DNA of 5,236 nucleotides from JAIMBK01 sp040755975 (GTDB lineage: Bacteria; Bacillota; Desulfotomaculia; Desulfotomaculales; Nap2-2B): the NCBI GenBank assembly GCA_040755975.1, contig JBFLZY010000134.1, positions 1 to 5,236 of the forward strand, read 5' to 3'. The position numbers were made by a program, and so were the translations under genes. Every line of letters starts with the position of its first letter. Positions within the stretch are counted from its first letter, which is position 1. The notes beneath the pieces were generated by a model. The model saw only the letters and a program-made list of their open reading frames with translations, searched no databases and was not told where the DNA came from. Shown piece after piece: positions 1 to 4,465 of the stretch.

Positions 1-259
1 CCCCTGCCGAACCGATCAGCATGGGCACGCCCAGCTTCCGGGAAGCTGTCAGCATGTGCTCTAAATCATGCCTTTGCCACTGCACCGGGCTGGTGGAAAT
101 ATCCGCCCCCAGGGGCACCGGCCCGATATCGCAGCTGCCCGAGTCGGCCAGGATAAAATCCGGCTTCGTCTCCACCCCCCGGTAAAAGCTTTCGGTTTTA
201 ATCGGCGCAAAGCCGAGGTGGCCGTTGGGGCATAAAAAGCGCAGCGTCTTCTTGGACAT
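1..259 (-). CDS. AtuA-like (acyclic terpene utilization AtuA / DUF1446-like) protein, N-terminal part only
   Basis: This open frame starts at an ATG at 259-257 and runs off the left edge of the window, giving 86 codons. A strong AGGAGG ribosome site (270-275 on the complementary strand) lies about 10 nt before the ATG. I translated it by hand: it begins MSKKTLRFLCPNGHLGF, followed by a KPDFILADSGSCDIGPVPLG stretch (about residues 32-51) and KLGVPMLIGSAG at the cut end. The pattern PDFI..D.GS.D.GP..LG followed by a charged helix and LG.P..IGSAGG is what I remember of AtuA-like proteins, a poorly characterised family linked to catabolism of branched or hydroxy acids. It diverges from a GntR/UTRA regulator, which suggests that it belongs to an inducible catabolic operon reading leftwards. 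The family call comes from memory of the motif, and the substrate cannot be told from this fragment. Confidence 0.7.
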   Translation of the reverse strand, partial: MSKKTLRFLCPNGHLGFAPIKTESFYRGVETKPDFILADSGSCDIGPVPLGADISTSPVQWQRHDLEHMLTASRKLGVPMLIGSAG

Positions 260-488
260 TTTCCGTGCTCCTCCTCACCTATTCCTCTTCATGTTTGCCT
301 TAAAATAAACCACCAGTGACATTTTAAAATCGCTTAACCCGCTCTCGCCCTATTGCCGCTACAATGATCACACAAATGGCTAACATGTTATTACCACTAT
401 ATATTTTCTTTCTCCCTGTTTGCCAGATCTCCTTCTCTTTACTGAAATAAAATTTTTTAGCGCTCGCTGAGTTCAGAAAAAATAACGC

Positions 489-517
489 TTGACGGAAATT
501 ACGGGCCGTGGTATGCT
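489..517 (+). promoter_or_regulatory. Sigma-A promoter of the GntR regulator gene
   Basis: A TTGACG -35 box (489-494) is followed after exactly 17 nt by a TATGCT -10 box (512-517). The -10 is preceded by TGG, an extended -10 element. Transcription would start near 524, giving a leader of about 70 nt before the TTG start at 596. The match is 5/6 and 4/6 to consensus. Confidence 0.7.
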
Positions 518-537
518 ATTTGCCGGAAATTCCCCGC

Positions 538-553
538 CTGAACTTAACTTGAG
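538..553. promoter_or_regulatory. Possible GntR operator (imperfect 16-bp palindrome)
   Basis: CTGAACTTAACTTGAG pairs with its own reverse complement at 12 of 16 positions, with a perfect TTAA centre. It lies just downstream of the predicted transcription start of the regulator gene, a usual place for an autorepression site. A shorter related palindrome (CTGAGTTCAG, 467-476) lies just upstream of the -35 box and shares the GTTCAG half. That GntR binds either site is an inference from position and symmetry only. Confidence 0.4.
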
Positions 554-595
554 CAGTTGATATAACCACTTTTCTAAATTACAGGAGGGAAATTT

Positions 596-1342
596 TTGCT
601 CTCGCCAAACAACGCCATCCCACTTTACCAGCAATTAAAAGACGAGTTGCGGGAAAAAATAAAAACGGGCGCGCTCAAACCAGATGAGCGCATCCCGTCG
701 GAACGGGAGCTGTGCGAACAGTACCACGTCAGCCGGATGACGGTGCGGCAGGCGCTGGCAGAACTGGCCAACGAGGGCCTGCTTTACAGGACTCACGGCA
801 AGGGAACCTTCGTGGCCCGGCCGCGCATCGACCAGGAACTGGTAAGGGTGACGCCCTTTGAAAGCACGCTGCGGAGCAAAGGGCTGCGCCCTGCCACGAA
901 AATCCTCGGCCACAAAATGGTTTCCGCCGACTACGAGGTGGCCACCGCCCTGGCCATCCCGTTGCTCAGCCCGCTGGTCAACCTGACCCTCCTTGGTTTG
1001 GGCAACGAGCAGCCCGTGGCCTACTACAGCGCCTACTTTCCCGAAAACATCGGCCATAAAATGGCGGCCGCAGCCCAGGCCCGGCTGGCCCGCAAAGCCC
1101 CTTTCACGACCTACGACCTTTATGACGACCTGCCGGAAGTGCACCCGGTCCGGCTAACCCAATCTTTCGAGGCGCTCTCCGCCGGCGCCGACCTGGCGGA
1201 AACCCTGCAAATACCCCCGGAAAAACCTTTAATGCATATAACGACGGTAGTCTATTTAGATGACGGGCGCCCGGTGGAATACAGGCACTCCTACTATCGT
1301 GGAGATATGTACCGGTTCCACATCACCCGACCGGCGAGGTAA
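596..1342 (+). CDS. GntR-family transcriptional regulator, HutC/UTRA subfamily
   Basis: This encodes a 248-residue one-component DNA-binding regulator. Residues about 7-75 form the GntR winged helix-turn-helix. The family hallmarks are visible: PLYQQLKDELREKI at the start, the RIPSERELCEQYHVSRMTVRQAL helix-turn-helix (about 32-54) and the wing LLYRTHGKGTFVARP. Residues about 90-241 match the UTRA effector-binding fold, ending in the typical VVYLDDGRPVEYRHSYYRGDMYRF strand segment. Length is normal for the subfamily (about 240). The start is a TTG, chosen because AGGAGGG at 583-589 lies 6 nt upstream and the GntR domain begins right after it. It diverges from the AtuA-like gene, so it probably represses or controls that operon and itself. 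UTRA domains bind small molecules such as sugars phosphates, histidine intermediates or organic acids; the ligand here is unknown. It ends only 11 bp from the toxin gene that converges on it, with no visible terminator between. Confidence 0.92.
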   Translation: MLSPNNAIPLYQQLKDELREKIKTGALKPDERIPSERELCEQYHVSRMTVRQALAELANEGLLYRTHGKGTFVARPRIDQELVRVTPFESTLRSKGLRPATKILGHKMVSADYEVATALAIPLLSPLVNLTLLGLGNEQPVAYYSAYFPENIGHKMAAAAQARLARKAPFTTYDLYDDLPEVHPVRLTQSFEALSAGADLAETLQIPPEKPLMHITTVVYLDDGRPVEYRHSYYRGDMYRFHITRPAR

Positions 1343-1353
1343 AAAAGCTGCGG

Positions 1354-1692
1354 CTACTTATCAATCCGGTCGGAGACCATTTTATAAACTTTATCCTTGT
1401 CCCTTTTTCCAATAGCCCAAATTTCCGGAGCTTTATCCTTAATTGTATAAACAATGCGATAACGGTTCTTACAAAAATATAACTTCCGAAAACCCGATAG
1501 ATCTATATTTCGACGCTTGCCCAATTCCTTGCCCAACTCAGGGTTACTGTTGATTTTTTTAAGTTGGGCCAAGGCATCGATTTGCAGGGCTCTGTCCATG
1601 CTGAGAAAGTCATCCCATGCCTCTGGCCGCCACTTGATCCGATCAAGTTTTGAAATTAGTCCAGCCAACTTCTGTTTCTTAGTTTCGCTCAA
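1354..1692 (-). CDS. RelE/ParE-superfamily toxin (putative mRNA interferase) of a type II toxin-antitoxin pair
   Basis: The protein has 112 residues. The RelE/ParE-type core runs from IKWRPEAWDDFLSMDRALQ (about 19-37) through a lysine-rich helix to GFRKLYF (67-73), RYRIVYTI (77-84) and the C-terminal IWAIGKRDKDKVYK strand (91-104). The family fold cleaves mRNA at the ribosome (RelE) or poisons gyrase (ParE); the basic strands and terminal IGKRDK favour the RelE-like side, but I cannot assign catalysis with certainty. About 18 residues precede the usual start of the domain, so it is longer than a typical 85-95-residue RelE. The start is a TTG at 1692-1690, with GAGGAG ten nt upstream, inside the antitoxin's reading frame. 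It overlaps the antitoxin gene by 14 nt, implying translational coupling. The antitoxin should neutralise the toxin and the complex should control the shared promoter. Confidence 0.85.
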   Translation of the reverse strand: MSETKKQKLAGLISKLDRIKWRPEAWDDFLSMDRALQIDALAQLKKINSNPELGKELGKRRNIDLSGFRKLYFCKNRYRIVYTIKDKAPEIWAIGKRDKDKVYKMVSDRIDK

Positions 1693-1978
1693 TAAGGTCC
1701 AACTCCTCTTCGGTCAGGTCGAGTTGCTTTATGACCTCAGCCATTTCTATGCTTGGCGCCGAATTTTCCTTGCGTTGCTGAACAAGATTATAAATTTCTA
1801 TGGATTCGGCCAGATCGGAAAGTTCCTCATACCTTTCGAAGGAAAGGAGAACCAGCGACGGATAATTATTGCGCATAACGATTACGTCTTTGGATCGGGC
1901 CTTATCTATAACCCGGCCAAGATTTCTCTGTAAATCTGTCACTGAAACGATCTGTTCCTTATCGAAACTGACTGACAT
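1679..1978 (-). CDS. Phd/YefM-family antitoxin
   Basis: This 99-residue protein is first in the operon and would bind and neutralise the toxin encoded next. The N-terminal half (about 8-55) carries the Phd/YefM pattern: IVSVTDLQRNLGRVIDKARSKDVIVMRNNYPSLVLLSFERYEEL, shown here only in part as VSVTDLQRNLGRVI and the strand DVIVMRNNYPSLVLLS. This domain dimerises and binds DNA. The C-terminal half (about 56-99) is acidic and helical (LTEEELDLIERN), typical of the disordered part that folds on the toxin. The ATG at 1978-1976 follows AAGGAGGA (1986-1993) by 7 nt. At 99 residues it is slightly longer than the usual 75-90. Its own promoter has a -10 box inside an inverted repeat, which fits autoregulation by the antitoxin and the toxin complex. 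No mobility gene is visible nearby. Confidence 0.87.
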   Translation of the reverse strand: MSVSFDKEQIVSVTDLQRNLGRVIDKARSKDVIVMRNNYPSLVLLSFERYEELSDLAESIEIYNLVQQRKENSAPSIEMAEVIKQLDLTEEELDLIERN

Positions 1979-2004
1979 GGATTAATCCTCCTTTTGTATT
2001 TTTC

Positions 2005-2040
2005 TATGTAATATTATACATAAATAAGACTAAACGGCAA
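2005..2040 (-). promoter_or_regulatory. Toxin-antitoxin promoter with overlapping operator palindrome
   Basis: Read leftwards, TTGCCG (2035-2040) is the -35 box and TATAAT (2013-2018) is a perfect -10 box, separated by 16 nt. The -10 lies inside an inverted repeat with 6-bp arms TATGTA and TACATA spaced by 6 nt (2005-2022). A Phd/YefM dimer bound there would block RNA polymerase. The leader from the predicted start (near 2006) to the antitoxin ATG is about 28 nt and contains the AAGGAGGA ribosome site at 1986-1993. Confidence 0.75.
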
Positions 2041-2064
2041 GCTTCTTTATCATTTTTTCCGGCT

Positions 2065-2097
2065 AAAAAAACCCGGCGCCCGGGTTCTCCGGGCGCC
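2065..2097 (-). terminator. Rho-independent terminator of the mrp transcript
   Basis: GGCGCCCGG (2075-2083) and CCGGGCGCC (2089-2097) form a perfect 9-bp GC-only stem around a 5-nt loop. In the leftward direction the stem is followed after three bases by a run of seven T (complement of 2065-2071), the pattern of an intrinsic terminator for the gene ending at 2169. In the rightward direction only TTGCTTTT follows, which would be weak. It also insulates the toxin-antitoxin promoter from mrp readthrough. Confidence 0.88.
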
Positions 2098-2168
2098 TTG
2101 CTTTTCTAGCTAACAAGTTTATGATTTGAATGGCGGGCTGCCGGCTTTTCGCTCCTTCCGGGGCTACT

Positions 2169-3008
2169 TTATACCAGCGGCTGCCGGCGAAAAGCATCCG
2201 TTTCGTACTCTTCGATCCGCCCGCGGTCGCTCAACTCGGCCAGCTTCGGGTCTAGCGGCAAAACCTCGATCAACCTGACCCCCGTCTGGCAGGCCACGTC
2301 TTCCGCCTTGCCGATCCCGAAAACGTAAATTTCTTCCCCGCACCTGGGGCACTTCAGGTAGCTCATGTTTTCCACCATGCCCAAAATGGGGATGCCCATG
2401 TGCTCCGCCATCTTGATCGCTTTTTTCACCACCATCAGGGACAGATCCTGCGGAGAGGTGACCACCACCAGGCCGTCCAACGGCAAAGACTGCATCACCG
2501 TTAAAGGCACGTCCCCCGTCCCCGGCGGCAGGTCGACAATTAAATAATCAAGCTCTCCCCAGAAGACGTCCGTCCAGAATTGCTTGACCACGCCGGCCAG
2601 GATCGGCCCGCGCCAGATCACCGGGTCGTCCTCCCTGGGCAGCAGCAGGTTCAAAGACATCACGGCAATGCCCAGGGAAGTTTTCACCGGCAAAATGTGG
2701 TTGTCAAAAGCATCAGGGCGGTTCTTCAAGCCAAACATCTTAGGGATGCTGGGGCCGGTAATGTCGGCGTCCAGAATGCCCACCTTATACCCCTGGCGGG
2801 CCAGGCCAATGGCCATTAAAGCGGTGACGGAAGATTTGCCTACCCCTCCCTTGCCGCTGATTACCGCCAGCACGTGCTTGATGTTGTTAAACTCGCTTTG
2901 CGGAAGAGCCTCCGGTTTCCGGCTACCCGCCCCCTCCCGGCTGCCGTGTCCGTTGCAGGTGGAATTACAAGATTTACACAGATTGTCGGACGCTAGATTA
3001 TCGGACAC
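2169..3008 (-). CDS. mrp: Mrp/NBP35 (ApbC-type) iron-sulfur cluster carrier P-loop ATPase
   Basis: From a GTG start the protein has 279 residues, normal for bacterial Mrp. It is a cytoplasmic SIMIBI-class ATPase thought to hold and hand over [4Fe-4S] clusters to apoproteins. Visible motifs, numbered from the GTG: N-terminal cysteines CKSCNSTC (CX2CX3C, about 12-19), deviant Walker A GKGGVGKSS (52-60), the DADITGPS switch (80-87), YLIVDLPPGTGD Walker B region (155-166), VTSPQDLSL (183-191) and the conserved CX2C pair CPRC (220-223), which in NBP35-type dimers binds the bridging cluster. The N-terminal cysteines recall the NBP35 branch. I chose the GTG at 3008-3006 because AAGGAG (3019-3024) lies ten nt before it; an in-frame ATG at 3032 would add eight residues encoded by the ribosome site itself and has no good site of its own. 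It is a single-gene unit with its own promoter and terminator. The N-terminus repeats SDNL twice. Confidence 0.93.
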   Translation of the reverse strand: MSDNLASDNLCKSCNSTCNGHGSREGAGSRKPEALPQSEFNNIKHVLAVISGKGGVGKSSVTALMAIGLARQGYKVGILDADITGPSIPKMFGLKNRPDAFDNHILPVKTSLGIAVMSLNLLLPREDDPVIWRGPILAGVVKQFWTDVFWGELDYLIVDLPPGTGDVPLTVMQSLPLDGLVVVTSPQDLSLMVVKKAIKMAEHMGIPILGMVENMSYLKCPRCGEEIYVFGIGKAEDVACQTGVRLIEVLPLDPKLAELSDRGRIEEYETDAFRRQPLV

Positions 3009-3060
3009 TTGTCTCCATCTCCTTCTGCACATTATGGCCTATTGTTCATAAGTAGTAATT

Positions 3061-3089
3061 ATTTTATGCCCGTTCGTCAGTTGTGTCAA
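3061..3089 (-). promoter_or_regulatory. Sigma-A promoter of mrp
   Basis: Reading leftwards, a perfect TTGACA -35 box (3084-3089) is followed after 17 nt by TAAAAT (3061-3066). Transcription should start near 3054, leaving a leader of about 45 nt before the GTG at 3008. The promoter lies between the amidase stop and mrp, so mrp does not depend on the amidase transcript. A 10-bp perfect palindrome CGCCGCGGCG lies 15 bp upstream (3105-3114), without a T run, so it is not an evident terminator. Confidence 0.85.
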
Positions 3090-3149
3090 GACATTGCAGC
3101 ATATCGCCGCGGCGCATCTATTCCAGGCAGATTTTAACTTTGTTTTGGT

Positions 3150-3884
3150 TTACTTATTGGATTTAATAGATTTACCGAACTTGCCGGACTTGCTGGACTT
3201 ACTGGCTTTGCCGGCTTCCATCCTGTCCAGCAATCTGTTCATAACCGCGGCAAATTCCCCCCAGGCAACCGGCGCGCCGGGATCGGGATCGCCCACGAGC
3301 AGGCCTCTTTCTTTCAAGCGGGCAATTTCCCCGGCCGGGTCCCACCTGGGCTGCAGGTCAAAAACCTTGACCAAAGCAGCGGTGAGCACTGCGGCGAGGC
3401 CTTCGAGAAAGGCGGGATCGGCCAGACTCGCCGCGTCGCGGGGGTGGTCGATGAAAAGGTTCTCCAGCAGCACGGCGGGCATAACGGTTTCCCTTAAAAC
3501 CGCAAAGTTGGCCCGCTTCTTCCCCCGGTCCGGAAAACCCGCATCCAGGTAATACCGCGCCACTTCCGCATGGATGAAGGAGCGCAGGGCCTCCGTCTTT
3601 TCCGGGGCGGCCACGTGAACGTAACTTTCAAACCCGGTGCCTCCGCCGGCGTTAATATGCAAAGAGCAAAAGAAATCGGCTTTTCGGTCGTTGGCTATCC
3701 TGGCCCGGTCGCGCAGGCTCACCGCCCTATCTTCGTCGCGGGTGGAAAGAACCTCTACCTCGTAAGCGTTTAATTTATTAATCAAAAGTTTGGCGATTTT
3801 GAGCGTAAGGTCTTTTTCTTTCAACCCGAAACCCGTCGCCCCCGGATCTCTTCCGCCGTGGCCCGGATCAATAATTATAAGCAT
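3150..3884 (-). CDS. N-acetylmuramoyl-L-alanine amidase (amidase_3 family) with SLH-like segment and Lys/Ser tail
   Basis: This zinc enzyme would cut the bond between N-acetylmuramic acid and L-alanine in peptidoglycan. From the ATG at 3884-3882 it has 244 residues. The amidase_3 core spans about 2-175: IDPGHGGRDPG with zinc ligand His9, Glu23 in LKEKDLT, His76 in SLHINAG, and the presumed catalytic Glu141 in VLLENLFI. Residues about 183-222 (GEIARLKERGLLVGD...VAWGEFAAVMNRLLDR) look like a single S-layer-homology or wall-association helix pair. The last 20 residues are a Lys/Ser/Gly repeat. No signal peptide is visible from either start, so export or release is unexplained; a phage-endolysin-like or mother-cell (spore) lysis role is possible. 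The longer GTG start at 3917 is unlikely because a promoter lies across it. No terminator is visible before the mrp promoter downstream, so readthrough into mrp may occur. Confidence 0.88.
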   Translation of the reverse strand: MLIIIDPGHGGRDPGATGFGLKEKDLTLKIAKLLINKLNAYEVEVLSTRDEDRAVSLRDRARIANDRKADFFCSLHINAGGGTGFESYVHVAAPEKTEALRSFIHAEVARYYLDAGFPDRGKKRANFAVLRETVMPAVLLENLFIDHPRDAASLADPAFLEGLAAVLTAALVKVFDLQPRWDPAGEIARLKERGLLVGDPDPGAPVAWGEFAAVMNRLLDRMEAGKASKSSKSGKFGKSIKSNK

Positions 3885-3905
3885 GGCAAAAACAACCCCC
3901 AGAAG

Positions 3906-3934
3906 ATTATACCGCACAGATGTTCGGTTGTAAA
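3906..3934 (-). promoter_or_regulatory. Sigma-A promoter of the amidase gene
   Basis: Reading leftwards, TTTACA (3929-3934) and a perfect TATAAT (3906-3911) are separated by 17 nt. Transcription would begin near 3899, only about 15 nt before the ATG at 3884, with a GGGGG run (3896-3900) at the very 5' end as a poor ribosome site. This placement rules out the GTG at 3917 as start of the normal transcript. Confidence 0.75.
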
Positions 3935-3978
3935 CAAAGAAAAAGTTTGTGAAATTTTCGACTTTATTAGAAAGCAGC

Positions 3979-4005
3979 TAAACCTTAATATTAAACCTTT
4001 TAAGG
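3979..4005. repeat. Short AT-rich direct and inverted repeats between the amidase and the 69-aa gene
   Basis: TAAACCTT occurs at 3979-3986 and again at 3992-3999, a 13-bp period. The block also holds a perfect palindrome TTAATATTAA (3985-3994) and the near-palindrome CCTTTTAAGG (3996-4005). It lies in the 202-bp divergent gap and could bind a regulator of either gene; there is no direct evidence for that. Confidence 0.4.
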
Positions 4006-4031
4006 AAAAAACATTTCTTTTTGGCCGGAAA

Positions 4032-4037
4032 TATAAT
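4032..4037 (+). promoter_or_regulatory. Candidate -10 box for the 69-aa gene
   Basis: A perfect TATAAT stands 50 nt before the ATG at 4087. No good -35 box lies 16-18 nt upstream (the sequence there is A-rich, near AAACAT), and there is no TG extension, so an activator may be needed or the match may be chance in AT-rich DNA. Confidence 0.4.
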
Positions 4038-4086
4038 AGATTACTGCTATCTCTCCCTTTAGCTTTCCTCCGCGGAGGTGAAGTTT

Positions 4087-4296
4087 ATGAATCTCCAGGA
4101 AACCTTTTACTACCTGAAAAAGGCCGGCGTTACAGCTTTACCGGTGCCGGGAACGAATAAATACTTCATTTCTTTCCGGGACGGCCAATCAACTTACGTA
4201 AGGGAAAAAATCATCCTCCGGCTGGCCAAATCCGCAGTCAAGGATCCCGTTACGATCATCCAAACCCTGAAAGATTCGCAAACACCCCTCACCTAG
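4087..4296 (+). CDS. Small hypothetical protein (69 aa), family not recognised
   Basis: I do not recognise this protein. It begins MNLQETFYYLKKAGVTALPVPGTNKYF and ends TIIQTLKDSQTPLT. It appears soluble: no signal peptide or membrane segment and no cysteines. A short amphipathic helix (about 3-12), a strand-rich middle (ALPVPGTNKYFISF) and a basic helix (STYVREKIILRLAKSAVK, about 38-55) suggest a compact mixed alpha/beta fold. The ATG at 4087 was chosen because GGAGGTG (4074-4080) lies 7 nt upstream; a GTG at 4078 overlaps that ribosome site and would be unlikely. The ribosome site is part of a 12-bp perfect palindrome (4067-4078). It diverges from the amidase gene and has its own hairpin at its end. 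The good ribosome site and balanced composition make it a likely real gene; no function is implied. Confidence 0.75.
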   Translation: MNLQETFYYLKKAGVTALPVPGTNKYFISFRDGQSTYVREKIILRLAKSAVKDPVTIIQTLKDSQTPLT

Positions 4297-4304
4297 GGGT
4301 GTTT
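4280..4304 (+). terminator. Hairpin overlapping the stop codon of the 69-aa gene, probable weak terminator
   Basis: AAACACCCCT (4280-4289) pairs perfectly with AGGGGTGTTT (4295-4304) around a five-base loop. The TAG stop (4294-4296) lies in the loop and right arm. Only GTTTAAACTTT follows, so the T run is short and the terminator would be weak. On the opposite strand it lies just beyond the stop of the facing 51-codon ORF, so it may serve both. Confidence 0.6.
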
Positions 4305-4309
4305 AAACT

Positions 4310-4465
4310 TTAAGTGCTCGGCCGGCTAATCCCCCGGCGGCGGGTTCTCTTTTTATCCTCCGCAGCCCGCCCCATATCCCAGACGGGGCGGTATCCCTCC
4401 CCGGTGCTGCCGGGCACCCTGTATTTTGCCAGCACACCGTAAACGCGTTTTCTGCTCACCGGCAT
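4310..4465 (-). CDS. Possible small basic protein (51 codons, or 49 from GTG), not recognised
   Basis: Translating the minus strand by hand gives an uninterrupted 51-codon frame from ATG 4465-4463 to TAA 4312-4310, beginning MPVSRKRVYGVLAKYRVPG and ending in an arginine-rich stretch (KKRTRRRGISRPST). A GTG two codons in (4459-4457) is the better start, because a run of seven G lies 6 nt before it and directly abuts the ATG. The middle reads GSTGEGYRPVWDMGRAAED. The protein is strongly basic, with no cysteine or membrane segment. A possible promoter TTGCCC (4573-4578), 18 nt, TAGAAT (4549-4554) reads towards it. I recognise no family. Composition looks coding-like, but the short length keeps this uncertain. 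Confidence 0.45.
   Translation of the reverse strand: MPVSRKRVYGVLAKYRVPGSTGEGYRPVWDMGRAAEDKKRTRRRGISRPST

Larger units (their letters stand above)
260..595. other. Divergent intergenic control region between the AtuA-like gene and gntR
   Basis: This 336-bp gap has no credible gene. It is AT-rich compared with its flanks and holds the leftward ribosome site (270-275), the rightward promoter (489-517), two imperfect palindromes (467-476 and 538-553) and the rightward ribosome site (583-589). A convincing leftward promoter was not found: TATAGT read on the minus strand at 396-401 could be a -10 box, but its -35 partner is poor. Two near-copies of CGGAAATT occur at 493-500 and 523-530, overlapping or flanking the promoter. 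Confidence 0.75.

Noticed and set aside
635..1144. 169-residue minus-strand open frame inside the GntR gene
   Set aside because: It is antisense to a clear GntR/UTRA protein, has no recognisable domain and has the composition of a GC-rich shadow frame.
1517..1933. 138-residue plus-strand frame across the toxin-antitoxin pair
   Set aside because: Antisense to two recognised proteins and lacks family features.
2584..3051. 155-residue plus-strand open frame across mrp
   Set aside because: Entirely antisense to the Mrp ATPase with its intact motifs; no ribosome site or family features.
3105..3114. CGCCGCGGCG palindrome as terminator of the amidase gene
   Set aside because: It has no loop space and no following T run in either direction.
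3094..3552. Leucine-rich 152-residue plus-strand frame resembling a membrane or repeat protein
   Set aside because: The LPNLPDLLDLL repeat is simply the complement of the Lys/Ser repeat tail of the amidase; no ribosome site.
3858..4160. 100-residue plus-strand frame starting in the amidase gene
   Set aside because: Starts antisense to the amidase, crosses a promoter region and overlaps the better-supported 69-aa gene in another frame.
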